Origin: Brevundimonas variabilis
GTDB lineage: Bacteria > Pseudomonadota > Alphaproteobacteria > Caulobacterales > Caulobacteraceae
Direction: 5' to 3'
DNA: 64,000 nt
NCBI RefSeq assembly: GCF_014199945.1
Contig: NZ_JACHOR010000001.1
Coordinates: 496,001-560,000 of the forward strand
The notes below the pieces were generated by a model, which was not told the DNA's origin, did not search any database, and saw only the letters and a program-made list of their open reading frames with translations. A program made the translations under genes and the position numbers. Positions 1 through 7,775 of the stretch are shown piece by piece. The first letter of the stretch is position 1; the number at the start of each line of letters is the position of its first letter.

Positions 1-2
1 CG

Positions 3-932
3 CTGGAACGGGGGGACGAGCCTTCGCCGACCCGCTCGGCCGTGCTGGTCAGACTGCAGCACAGCCATGTCCGGTTCGGGACCTTCCAGCGCGCAGCCTA
101 TTTCGAACGCGCAAACCAGATCGAGATCCTGGCGGAGCATGTCCGTGCGACCTATCACCCGCAGGTCGAGGCCGGCGACGCGCCTGGTCTGCTGGCTGCA
201 ATCGTGGAAGCGTCGGCCCGGCTGGCGGCGCGCTGGATCGCGGCGGGCTTCGTCCACGGCGTTCTGAATACCGACAATCTGAACGTTACGGGCGAGAGCT
301 TCGACTACGGGCCCTGGCGTTTCCTGCCTGCCTATGAGCCCGGCTTCACGGCCGCCTATTTTGACTCTTCCGGACTGTATGCCTTTGCGCGCCAGCCCGA
401 GGCGGTGTTCTGGAACCTGACCCAACTGGCCGGGACCCTGAAGCTGGTCGCGGATGCCGAGCCTCTGACAGAAGCCCTGAACGGTTTCGGCCCGGCCTAT
501 ATCCGGCATCTGAGGTCTGCCTTTCTGGACAGGCTCGGCGTCAGAAGCCTGGGCGAAGCGGCTGACCAGCGGCTGCTGGACACGACGCTGGCCCTGCTGA
601 GGGAAGGCGGGGCGGAGCTGCGCTGGGAGCCGCTGTTTTTCGACTGGTTCACCGGGTTCGGCTCCTCCGCCCGTGCGCTGTCGGGGCCGCGCGCGAAACT
701 CTACCAGACCAAGGCCTTTGCCGATTTCCGCTTCGCCCTGTTCGAGCATGAGCCGGATCGGCCGGAACGCCTCGAAGCGCCCCTGTTCGCACGGCCCGAG
801 CCCGAAGAGATGCTGATCGACGAGGTCGAGGCCATCTGGTCGGCCATCGACCGGGACGATGACTGGTCCCCGTTTGCGGACAAGCTCCAGCGGCTTGAAG
901 GGCTGCGGCAGACCCTGCGCGCATCGGCCTGA
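3..932 (+). CDS. selO: Protein adenylyltransferase SelO (YdiU/UPF0061), 5' part outside window
   Basis: SelO is a pseudokinase-fold enzyme that transfers AMP from ATP to hydroxyl side chains of proteins, with a role in redox stress. The frame is open from base 3, so the N-terminal part lies upstream of the window; about 309 residues are visible, while complete members have roughly 480 or more. The GTG at 42 falls inside conserved sequence (SAVLVRLQHSHVRFGTF) and is not a start. The visible HGVLNTDNLN and ESFDYGPW segments are the family's metal and nucleotide site. The C-terminus ends at a normal TGA. The family call is secure; the target proteins are unknown. Confidence 0.93.
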   Translation: MERGDEPSPTRSAVLVRLQHSHVRFGTFQRAAYFERANQIEILAEHVRATYHPQVEAGDAPGLLAAIVEASARLAARWIAAGFVHGVLNTDNLNVTGESFDYGPWRFLPAYEPGFTAAYFDSSGLYAFARQPEAVFWNLTQLAGTLKLVADAEPLTEALNGFGPAYIRHLRSAFLDRLGVRSLGEAADQRLLDTTLALLREGGAELRWEPLFFDWFTGFGSSARALSGPRAKLYQTKAFADFRFALFEHEPDRPERLEAPLFARPEPEEMLIDEVEAIWSAIDRDDDWSPFADKLQRLEGLRQTLRASA

Positions 933-954
933 TACCGCGTCTGCAAGCCATGGC

Positions 955-973
955 CGCGCCGGGTTCCGGCGTG
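955..973 (+). terminator. Weak hairpin downstream of selO
   Basis: The arms CGCGCCGG and CCGGCGTG pair over 8 bases, with one G-T pair, around a GTT loop. No T-run follows, so this may be a weak or factor-assisted terminator for selO. Confidence 0.3.
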
Positions 974-1010
974 TTCTGAAAGAGCGAAAAGCGTCGTCGG
1001 CCCATAAAGT

Positions 1011-1041
1011 CATCAATTGATGTCTACAGATGATGACATCA
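1011..1041. promoter_or_regulatory. Palindromic operator candidate upstream of the DoxX gene
   Basis: CATCAATTGATG (1011-1022) is a perfect 12-base palindrome. It overlaps a second inverted repeat, TGATGTC (1018-1024) with GACATCA (1035-1041), separated by 10 bases. The stretch is AT-rich compared with its surroundings, and GATATAGC at 1043-1050 could be a -10 region. This arrangement suggests a repressor or activator site. The regulator is not identifiable from the window. Confidence 0.45.
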
Positions 1042-1152
1042 CGATATAGCTGTGCCATACCCTTGCGGACGGCCATGGCCGATCCGATATCGCGACTGTT
1101 GCAGTTTGCTACGCCCGCCTCCCCTTTCGCCCCTCCTTTCAAGAGCCGTCTC

Positions 1153-1587
1153 ATGGCCACCCTTTGCCAGAACGCGACCACGCCGCGGACGGCCCGCGCG
1201 CGTCAGGCCCGTGATTTCACCAACCTGGCGCTCTGGACCTTCCAGGGGTGGATCGCGATGTTCTTCGTGGCTGCCGGCTATGCCAAGCTGACGGAGCCGA
1301 TGGATAATCTGGCCCTGCTCCTGGACTGGCCCGAGAAGGTCAGCCTCAGCCTCGTGCGCGGCGTCGGGATCGTGGAAATCGTCCTGGCGCTGGGGATGCT
1401 GATGCCCCTGTTCTCCTGGAAGATCGGGCGCTGGCCCCTGCTGGTCTCGGCCGCGGGCCTCGTCGCCCTGCAGACCGTCATGCTGGGCGTTCACATTATC
1501 GGGGCGGATGTCTCGCTGGTCATTACCAATGTCCTGCTGCTGGCGATCACGATCCCCGTCCTGCTGGGCCGACGCCCCCCTTGCTGA
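1153..1587 (+). CDS. DoxX-like integral membrane protein
   Basis: A 144-residue membrane protein with about four hydrophobic segments: [14 protein letters not shown], the segment around [31 protein letters not shown] and [16 protein letters not shown]. The AGYAKL and [10 protein letters not shown] signatures fit the DoxX/DoxD-like family, whose members are quinone-linked or of unknown function. An upstream in-frame ATG at 1030 lies inside the palindromic operator candidate and would add a Pro/Arg-rich leader with no domain, so ATG 1153 is preferred. The 3' end overlaps the convergent DUF2256 gene by 41 bases. The substrate is not predictable. Confidence 0.75.
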   Translation: MATLCQNATTPRTARARQARDFTNLALWTFQGWIAMFFVAAGYAKLTEPMDNLALLLDWPEKVSLSLVRGVGIVEIVLALGMLMPLFSWKIGRWPLLVSAAGLVALQTVMLGVHIIGADVSLVITNVLLLAITIPVLLGRRPPC

Positions 1588-1747
1588 CACCGGCCGCACG
1601 GCACCGGTCGGAACAGAATTTCACATTGTCCCAGTCACGGGCCCATTTGGCGCGCCAGACAAAAGGGCGGCCGCAGGCCTGACAGTCCTTGGCCGGCAGG
1701 TCGCCCTTGGCCGGGGCCGAACCCTTGTTCACGTGCTTTCGTGCCAT
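1547..1747 (-). CDS. DUF2256 zinc-ribbon-like mini-protein
   Basis: A 66-residue protein with the DUF2256 pattern: a basic N-terminus (MARKHVNKG), CQACGRPF, the invariant-looking [10 protein letters not shown], then VKFCSDRCR. The two C-x2-C/C-x3-C pairs suggest one bound metal ion. The family is widespread and uncharacterised; it often sits beside photolyase or cryptochrome genes, which are not seen here. It is convergent with the DoxX gene, overlapping it by 41 bases, and divergent from the MerR gene with only 51 bases between start codons. Confidence 0.85.
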   Translation of the reverse strand: MARKHVNKGSAPAKGDLPAKDCQACGRPFVWRAKWARDWDNVKFCSDRCRAAGVSKGGVGPAGRGS

Positions 1748-1768
1748 GCGTCGAACTGAAACCTTCCC

Positions 1769-1784
1769 TTTACGTGCGCGTCAA
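1769..1784. promoter_or_regulatory. MerR-type operator candidate, TTTACGTGCGCGTCAA
   Basis: An imperfect 16-base palindrome (TTTACG, 4-base centre, CGTCAA) lies 14 bases before the MerR start codon. TTTACG/CGTAAA-type half sites are typical of MerR regulators of the LiuR kind that control branched-chain and fatty acyl-CoA breakdown. Its position between the DUF2256 and MerR genes fits autoregulation. Confidence 0.5.
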
Positions 1785-1798
1785 GTTATGGTGCGGCC

Positions 1799-2302
1799 AT
1801 GGCCACGGCGGACGACCATCGCACCTATTCCATCCGGCAGCTTTGCCGTGAGTTCGGTGCGACCGCCCGCGCCTTGCGCTTCTATGAGGACAAGGGGCTT
1901 CTGACCCCGGCGCGCAAGGGTCAGACCCGTGTCTATGACGCCCGTGACCGGGCCCGGCTGAAACTCATCCTGCGCGGCCGCCGCATCGGTTTCACCCTGC
2001 ACGAAATCCAGGACATGCTGGATCTGTACGACCGGAACGACGGCAACACCCATCAGATGGCGATCGCCCTGCGGCGTCACCGCGCCCAGATCGAGGCCCT
2101 CAAGCAGCAGCGGGAGGACCTCGACGCGGCGATCGAGACGGCCGAGGCCGCCTGTGCCGCCATGGAGGAGCGCCTGTCCGCCATGCGTCCCGATCTGTTG
2201 CCCGGCGCAGAAGATTACGAGTCCGTCCTGCGTGCCCGCCTGAACCACGACGACCCCCACGCCCATCACGCACCCCGCAACCCCTTCAAAGCGAGAGCCT
2301 GA
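1799..2302 (+). CDS. MerR-family transcriptional regulator (LiuR-like) of acyl-CoA catabolism
   Basis: A 167-residue regulator. Residues 9-75 form the MerR winged helix-turn-helix: YSIRQLCREFGATARALRFYEDKGLL, then GQTRVYDARDRARL and RRIGFTLHEIQDML. A coiled dimerisation helix follows at about residues 80-125 (RRHRAQIEALKQQREDL). There is no metal-binding Cys cluster, so metal sensing is unlikely. It ends 4 bases before an acyl-CoA dehydrogenase gene, and an operator-like palindrome precedes it. This context suggests control of fatty or branched-chain acyl-CoA degradation with a CoA thioester as ligand, which is inference from LiuR-type regulators. Confidence 0.82.
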   Translation: MATADDHRTYSIRQLCREFGATARALRFYEDKGLLTPARKGQTRVYDARDRARLKLILRGRRIGFTLHEIQDMLDLYDRNDGNTHQMAIALRRHRAQIEALKQQREDLDAAIETAEAACAAMEERLSAMRPDLLPGAEDYESVLRARLNHDDPHAHHAPRNPFKARA

Positions 2303-2306
2303 GTCC

Positions 2307-4088
2307 ATGGCCTATAAAGCCCCCGTCCGAGACCTGACCTTCATCCTGAACGAGGTTCTGGAGATCGACCGCTATTCGAACCAGGTCGGGTTCGAGGACC
2401 TGTCGTCCGATTTGGTCAGCCAGATCCTCGAGGAGGGCGCCAAATTCGCCGAGGAAGTGATCGCCCCGATCAACCACTCGGGCGACAAGGAAGGTTGCCA
2501 CTGGGACAACGGCGTCGTCACCGGGCCCAAGGGCTGGAAGGAAGCCTATCAGGCCATGGTCGAGGCCGGCTGGCCCGCCCTGTCAGCCGATCCTGCCTAT
2601 GGTGGCCAGGGCATGCCGGCCGTCGTTGGCATGGCCTTTGGCCAGTTCACGGCCGGGGCTTCGGCGGCCTTCTCGATGTACCCGGGCCTGACCGCCGGTG
2701 CCTATGCCGGCATTCACGCCAATGCCTCCGAGGAACTGAAGACCAAATACCTGCCCAAGATGGCCACCGGCGAGTGGGGCGGCACGATGAACCTGACGGA
2801 GCCCCAGTGCGGCACCGATCTGGGCATGGTGCGGACCAAAGCCGTGCCGCAGGCCGACGGCAGCTACAAGATCACTGGCCAGAAGATCTGGATCTCCGCC
2901 GGCGAACACGACTTCACCGACAACATCATCCATACGGTCCTGGCCCGCATCGAGGGCGCTCCGGCCGGGATCAAGGGTCTCAGCCTGTTCCTGGTACCCA
3001 AGGTCCTCGTCAATGAAGACGGCTCGCTGGGCGAGCGCAATTCGCTGATGTGCTCCGGCCTGGAACACAAGATGGGCATCCACGGCAACGCCACGGCGGT
3101 CATGCAGTACGACGGTGCCACCGGCTGGCTGATCGGGGCCGAGGGCCGCGGCATGAACAACATGTTCGTTGTGATGAACGAGGCGCGCCTCGGTACCGGC
3201 CTGCAGGGGCTGGCCATCGGCTCGGCCGCCTACCAGGCCGCGCTGGAGTTCGCCAAGGACCGCATCCAGGGCCGCAGCCTGACCGGACCCAAGAACCCCG
3301 AGGCCCAGGCCGACAGCATCATGGTCCACCCCGACGTCCGCCGCATGCTGCTGGAGGCCAAGGCCTTCGTGGAAGGGGGCCAGGCCTTCGTGCTGTGGAC
3401 CGCGCTTCAGGCCGACCTGCAGAAGTCGGCCGACGAGGCGACCGCGCAGAAGGCCAACGACTACATGGGTCTGCTGACGCCGGTCCTGAAAGCCTATCTG
3501 ACCGACAAGGGCTTCCACGTCGCCTCACTGGGCATGCAGGTCCATGGCGGCTCGGGCTACACCGAGCATTTCCAGGCCTCCCAGTATCTGCGCGATGCCC
3601 GCATCACCATGATCTACGAGGGCACAAACGGCATTCAGGCTCTGGATCTGGTGGGCCGCAAGCTGCCCGCCAACGGCGGGCGCGCGATCATGGCCTGGTT
3701 CTCCGACATCGACGCCTTCGTGGCGGAGAACGGTGGCGAGGGTCCGGTGAAGCCGTTCGTCGACGGCCTGGCCGATGCCAAGAAGAAGCTGCAGGAAGGC
3801 ACGATGTGGCTGATGCAGAACGGCATGCAGAACCCGGACAATGCCGGTGCTGCCAGCACCGACTATCTGAACCTGTTCGGTCTGACGGCCCTGGCCTATA
3901 TGTGGGCCCAGATGGCCAAGGCGGCGCAGGCCCATGTCGACGCCGGGTCCGAGGACCCCTTCTACGTCACCAAGCTGCAGACCGGCCGCTATTTCGTCGA
4001 GCGGATCCTGCCCGACGCTGCTGCGCACCTGACCAAGCTGAAGACCGGCGCGGACGTCCTGATGGCCATGCCGATGGAGGCGTTCTGA
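2307..4088 (+). CDS. Acyl-CoA dehydrogenase, long FadE/DmdC-like form with C-terminal extension
   Basis: A 593-residue flavoprotein that introduces the alpha-beta double bond into an acyl-CoA and passes electrons to ETF. The order is N-terminal helical domain, FAD-binding middle domain ([20 protein letters not shown]), C-terminal helical domain, then an extra domain from about residue 465. The catalytic base is Glu438 in IYEGTNGIQ. The extension and the roughly 600-residue length match the subgroup annotated as acyl-CoA dehydrogenase C-terminal-domain or 3-methylmercaptopropionyl-CoA dehydrogenase proteins. It follows the MerR gene after 4 bases, so the two are almost certainly co-transcribed. 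The substrate chain length is unknown. Confidence 0.9.
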   Translation: MAYKAPVRDLTFILNEVLEIDRYSNQVGFEDLSSDLVSQILEEGAKFAEEVIAPINHSGDKEGCHWDNGVVTGPKGWKEAYQAMVEAGWPALSADPAYGGQGMPAVVGMAFGQFTAGASAAFSMYPGLTAGAYAGIHANASEELKTKYLPKMATGEWGGTMNLTEPQCGTDLGMVRTKAVPQADGSYKITGQKIWISAGEHDFTDNIIHTVLARIEGAPAGIKGLSLFLVPKVLVNEDGSLGERNSLMCSGLEHKMGIHGNATAVMQYDGATGWLIGAEGRGMNNMFVVMNEARLGTGLQGLAIGSAAYQAALEFAKDRIQGRSLTGPKNPEAQADSIMVHPDVRRMLLEAKAFVEGGQAFVLWTALQADLQKSADEATAQKANDYMGLLTPVLKAYLTDKGFHVASLGMQVHGGSGYTEHFQASQYLRDARITMIYEGTNGIQALDLVGRKLPANGGRAIMAWFSDIDAFVAENGGEGPVKPFVDGLADAKKKLQEGTMWLMQNGMQNPDNAGAASTDYLNLFGLTALAYMWAQMAKAAQAHVDAGSEDPFYVTKLQTGRYFVERILPDAAAHLTKLKTGADVLMAMPMEAF

Positions 4089-4091
4089 CTG

Positions 4092-4261
4092 TCCTCCCCG
4101 TCGCAGCGCGATGGGGAGGTGTCACGACGCGCTTACGCGTCGTGACGGAGGGGCTGCCAGCTTCAGTATCGGTCTGATCGCTGATCTTGAAAACCGTGCG
4201 GTGGAAAGGGCCCCTCCATCGCTTCGTGGTCCCCCTCCCCAGCGCGAGGGATGGGGAGGAG
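4092..4261. repeat. Pair of oppositely oriented palindromic intergenic repeats
   Basis: The first unit (about 4092-4153) contains CCTCCCC/GGGGAGG arms (4093-4099, 4113-4119), then a perfect 11-base stem, GTCACGACGCG (4121-4131), loop CTTA and its complement (4136-4146), then GGAGGGG. The second unit (about 4209-4261), read on the minus strand, has the same order: CTCCCC, GGGGAGG, a variable core, then GGAGGGG. The arrangement resembles a REP/BIME pair. The last bases of the second unit, GGGAGGAG (4254-4261), lie 7 bases before the next ATG and look like its ribosome binding site. Confidence 0.7.
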
Positions 4262-4268
4262 ATGGAAA

Positions 4269-5435
4269 ATGCTGAACGTTATCGACACGCCTGATCCCGA
4301 CTTCATGCAGGAAGAGGAAATCACCCTCTTCTCCGACAGTGTCGGCAAATGGATCGACGAACACGCCCCGCCCGAAGAGGTCCAGTCCTGGATCGCCAAC
4401 TCCACCGTCCCGCGCGAACTGTGGAACAAGGCGGGTGAGGCTGGCCTGCTGGGCCTGTCGATGCCCGAGGAAGACGGCGGCATGGGCGGCGACTACCGCC
4501 ACGAAGTCGTGCTGATGCGTCAGCTGGGCTGGAAGGGTGCCGACCATTTCGGCATCAGCCTGCACAACGCCATCGTCGCTCCCTACATCTGGCACTACGG
4601 CACACAGGAGCAGAAGGAGCGCTGGCTGCCGCGGCTGCTGACCGGCGAACTGGTCGGGGCCATCGCCATGACCGAGCCGGGCGCGGGCTCGGACCTTCAG
4701 GGCATCAAGACCACCGCCATCAAGTCCGGCAACGGCTATGTGGTGAACGGGTCCAAGACCTTCATCACCAACGGACAGCTGGCCAATTTCATCATCGTCG
4801 TGGCCAAGACCGATCCTGCGGCAGGAGCCAAGGGCACCAGCCTGATCGTGGTCGAGACCGACGGGGCCGAGGGCTTCGAGCGCGGCCGGAACCTCCACAA
4901 GATCGGCATGGAGGGCAATGATACCTCGGAGCTGTTCTTCAATGACGTGAAGGTGCCGGGCGAGAACATCATCGGCGGCGGCGAGGGCATGGGCTTTATC
5001 CAGCTGATGCAGCAACTGCCGCAGGAGCGTCTGAACATCGCCATCCAGGGCGTGGCTGCAGCCGAGCGCGGGCTTTCCGAGACTCTGGCCTACGTCAAGC
5101 AGCGCAAGGCCTTCGGCAAGACGGTCCTCGACTTCCAGAACACCCAGTTCAAACTGGCCGAGGTCAAGACCAAGCTGACCGTGGCCAAGGTTTTCTGCGA
5201 TCACTGCATCGGCCTGCACCTCAAGGGGCAGCTGGACGCCGTGACGGCCTCCATGGCCAAATACTGGGTGACCGACATCCAGGGCGAGACCCTGGACGAG
5301 ATGCTCCAGCTTCACGGTGGCTATGGCTACATGAACGAGTACCCGATCGCCCAGCTGTACAAGGACGCCCGCGTCCAGCGGATCTACGGCGGCACCAACG
5401 AGATCATGAAGGTGCTGATCGCGCGCTCGCTCTGA
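4269..5435 (+). CDS. Acyl-CoA dehydrogenase, long-chain (LCAD-like) type
   Basis: A 388-residue tetrameric-type acyl-CoA dehydrogenase. The FAD and substrate motifs are AMTEPGAGSDLQG and GSKTFITNG. The catalytic Glu is predicted at residue 253 in LPQERLNIA, the position used by long-chain and isovaleryl-CoA dehydrogenases. At the alternative site the sequence is IYGGTNEIMK with Gly, which agrees. ATG 4269 is chosen because GGGAGGAG lies just upstream and MLNVIDTPDPDFM is a typical start; an in-frame ATG at 4251 would precede that site. It probably belongs to the same lipid-catabolic group as the preceding dehydrogenase. Confidence 0.92.
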   Translation: MLNVIDTPDPDFMQEEEITLFSDSVGKWIDEHAPPEEVQSWIANSTVPRELWNKAGEAGLLGLSMPEEDGGMGGDYRHEVVLMRQLGWKGADHFGISLHNAIVAPYIWHYGTQEQKERWLPRLLTGELVGAIAMTEPGAGSDLQGIKTTAIKSGNGYVVNGSKTFITNGQLANFIIVVAKTDPAAGAKGTSLIVVETDGAEGFERGRNLHKIGMEGNDTSELFFNDVKVPGENIIGGGEGMGFIQLMQQLPQERLNIAIQGVAAAERGLSETLAYVKQRKAFGKTVLDFQNTQFKLAEVKTKLTVAKVFCDHCIGLHLKGQLDAVTASMAKYWVTDIQGETLDEMLQLHGGYGYMNEYPIAQLYKDARVQRIYGGTNEIMKVLIARSL

Positions 5436-5440
5436 CCCGT

Positions 5441-5567
5441 CCGCTCATCCCGGCGAAAGCCGGGACCCGGTGTTTCGCGGCCATGATCCCGCTTGCAACA
5501 GCTCGCGGATTGCCGTCACACCCGGAACTTCAGAGCACTGGGTCCGGGCGTTCGCCGGGATGAGCGG
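5441..5567. repeat. Palindromic intergenic repeat, copy A (CTCATCCCGGCGAA family)
   Basis: The left arm (5441-5472) and right arm (5536-5567) are complementary at 29 of 32 positions, with a 63-base centre. Within the left arm, CCCGGC-GAAA-GCCGGG is itself a small hairpin. A second copy with 30-base arms lies at 57745-57874. The right arm overlaps the GGAG (5566-5569) that precedes the rsmE start by 6 bases. The family looks like a REP or MITE-type element. Confidence 0.85.
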
Positions 5568-5575
5568 AGATCACC

Positions 5576-6295
5576 ATGGTCCGATTGTACGTCACGCCTG
5601 ATCTCGGCTCCGGCACCCCGATCGCCCCGACGCCCGACCAGTCACGCTATCTGACGGGCGTGATGCGGCTGACGCAGGGCGACGATATCCTGATCTTCAA
5701 CGGTCGGGACGGGGAGTGGCGCGCCACGATTACCGAGTTCACCAAGCGTGGCGTCGTGCTGACGTGTCGCGAGCTGGCGCGGCCGCAAGCGTTCGGTCCG
5801 GATCTCGAACTGGTCGTCGCCCTCGTGAAGAAGTCCCGTGTCGAGACCATCGTCGAAAAGGCCGCGGAACTGGGCGTGCGCCGCATCCGGCCGACGATCA
5901 CCCGCCGCACCAATGTCGAGAAGGTGCGGCTGGACCGGCTGGATGCCATCGCCATGGAGGCGGCCGAACAGACCGGACGTCTGGATGTCCCCATCGTTGA
6001 CGATCCCGAGAAGCTGGAGGCCATCCTCGACGGATGGGATCCGGCCCGGAGGCTGATGTTCTGTGACGAGGCCGGCGGTGAACCAGCCATGGCAGCGCTC
6101 CAGGCGGCGGGCCCGGGGCCCTGGGCCATCCTGATCGGCCCCGAAGGCGGGTTTGCGCCAGAGGAACGCGCGCGCCTGAGAGCCCTTCCCTTCACCACCG
6201 CCGTCTCTCTGGGCCCCCGGATCCTGCGGGCCGATACGGCCGCGATCGCCGCCATGACCCTGTGGCAGGCCGCCATCGGCGACTGGGAACGCTAG
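5576..6295 (+). CDS. rsmE: 16S rRNA (uracil-1498-N3)-methyltransferase RsmE
   Basis: A 239-residue SPOUT-family enzyme that methylates N3 of U1498 in 16S rRNA. The N-terminal PUA-like part (residues 1-70) starts VRLYVTPDL. The trefoil-knot SAM site is seen in LIGPEGGFAPEE and SLGPRILRADTAAI near the C-terminus, and EKAAELGVRRI is the usual central motif. Length is normal. The start codon follows repeat copy A by 8 bases, and its GGAG ribosome binding site overlaps the end of that repeat. Confidence 0.95.
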   Translation: MVRLYVTPDLGSGTPIAPTPDQSRYLTGVMRLTQGDDILIFNGRDGEWRATITEFTKRGVVLTCRELARPQAFGPDLELVVALVKKSRVETIVEKAAELGVRRIRPTITRRTNVEKVRLDRLDAIAMEAAEQTGRLDVPIVDDPEKLEAILDGWDPARRLMFCDEAGGEPAMAALQAAGPGPWAILIGPEGGFAPEERARLRALPFTTAVSLGPRILRADTAAIAAMTLWQAAIGDWER

Positions 6296-6410
6296 GCCGT
6301 CCGCGCGCGTTCGCCGATCCGGCCATCTGCCCTCTTGAGCCCGGCCACTTTCCCGCCCATTTAGCCGCAACAACGCCGGTGCCAGTCGTGCCGGTATTCG
6401 GGGTTCACTC

Positions 6411-7772
6411 ATGGCCGATCACGCGCCGCTTACGTTCGACCAGCTTGTCGCCTCGATGTCCGACGGGGCCAAGCCAAAGGCGCAGTGGCGCATCGGCGCC
6501 GAACACGAGAAATTCGGTTTCGACAAATCGACCCTTCGCCGGCCCGGTTACGAGGGGCCAAACGGCATCCACGCCATGCTGACCGGCCTGCAGCGCTTCG
6601 GCTGGGCCCCGGTCGAGGAGGGTGGGCATCTGATCGCCCTCGAGCGCAAGAATGCCGAAGGCTTTACAGCCTCCATCAGTCTTGAGCCGGGCGGTCAGTT
6701 CGAACTGTCCGGGGCCCCGCTCCAGACCATCCACGACATCTGTTCGGAGACCGGCCAGCATCTGATGGAGGTCAAGATGGTCGCCGACGAGCTGAACCTT
6801 GGCTTCCTGGGCGCCGGGTTCGACCCGATGTGGACCCGCGAGGACGTGCCGGTCATGCCCAAGGGCCGATACGACATCATGCGGTCCTACATGCCCAAGA
6901 AGGGCAGCCTGGGCCTCGACATGATGCTGCGGACCTGCACCATCCAGGCCAACCTCGACTTCGAATCCGAGGCCGACATGGTGGCCAAGTTCCGGACATC
7001 GCTGGCCCTGCAGCCGATCGCCACCGCCCTGTTCGCCTGCAGTCCGTTCACGGAAGGTCGCCCGAACGGCTTCCTGTCAGCCCGCGCAAATGTCTGGACC
7101 GACACCGACCCCGATCGCACGGGCATGCTGGCCTTCGTCTTCGAGGACGGTTTCGGCTTCGAGACCTATGCCAACTATGCCCTCGACACGCCGATGTATT
7201 TCGCCAAGCGCGACGGCCGCTACATCGATGCCTCTGGCCAGTCGTTCCGGGCCTTCATGAAAGGCGAACTGCCCGCCCTGCCCGGCGAGCTGCCGACGAT
7301 GAAGGACTGGGCCGATCATCTGACGACCCTGTTCCCCGAAGTCCGGCTGAAACAGTATCTCGAGATGCGCGGGTCGGATGGCGGCCCATGGAGCCGCATC
7401 TGCGCCCTGCCGGCCCTGTGGGGCGGGATCTTCTACGATTCACCGTCGCTGGCCGCCGCATGGGACCTCTGCAAGGACTGGGACATCGCCGACCACGAGC
7501 GTCTGCGCCGCGACGTGACGAAACTGGGCCTGAGAGCCGAGGTCGCGGGTCGCACCGTGCGCGACATTGCCGTCGACATGGTGGCCATCGCGCGCCAGGG
7601 CCTGAAGAACCGCGGCCGCATGTCGGGCGGCATGGTCGACGAGCGCGGCTTCCTGTCGGAGCTGGAGGATATCGCCGACAGCGGCGTCACCCCGGCAGAG
7701 CGGCTTCTGGACCTCTACCACGGCGACTGGAACCACGACGTCACGCGGATCTACCGCGACTTCGCCTACTGA
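6411..7772 (+). CDS. gshA: Glutamate-cysteine ligase, alphaproteobacterial/plant type
   Basis: A 453-residue enzyme making gamma-glutamylcysteine from glutamate, cysteine and ATP, the first step of glutathione synthesis in the cytoplasm. The family signatures are WRIGAEHEKFGF near the N-terminus, SLEPGGQFELSGAP (metal and substrate site), YMPKKGSLGLDMM and LEMRGSDGGPW. Length and order fit the plant-type GCS2 family common in alphaproteobacteria rather than E. coli GshA. It stands 115 bases after rsmE; that rsmE-gshA order is common in this group. It is convergent with the secreted HELGH protein, 3 bases apart. Confidence 0.94.
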   Translation: MADHAPLTFDQLVASMSDGAKPKAQWRIGAEHEKFGFDKSTLRRPGYEGPNGIHAMLTGLQRFGWAPVEEGGHLIALERKNAEGFTASISLEPGGQFELSGAPLQTIHDICSETGQHLMEVKMVADELNLGFLGAGFDPMWTREDVPVMPKGRYDIMRSYMPKKGSLGLDMMLRTCTIQANLDFESEADMVAKFRTSLALQPIATALFACSPFTEGRPNGFLSARANVWTDTDPDRTGMLAFVFEDGFGFETYANYALDTPMYFAKRDGRYIDASGQSFRAFMKGELPALPGELPTMKDWADHLTTLFPEVRLKQYLEMRGSDGGPWSRICALPALWGGIFYDSPSLAAAWDLCKDWDIADHERLRRDVTKLGLRAEVAGRTVRDIAVDMVAIARQGLKNRGRMSGGMVDERGFLSELEDIADSGVTPAERLLDLYHGDWNHDVTRIYRDFAY

Positions 7773-7775
7773 AGG

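Noticed and set aside
1030..1152. Extended DoxX start at ATG 1030
   Set aside because: The extra 41 residues are Pro/Arg/Ser-rich with no domain, and the codon lies inside the palindromic operator candidate; ATG 1153 begins the conserved protein.
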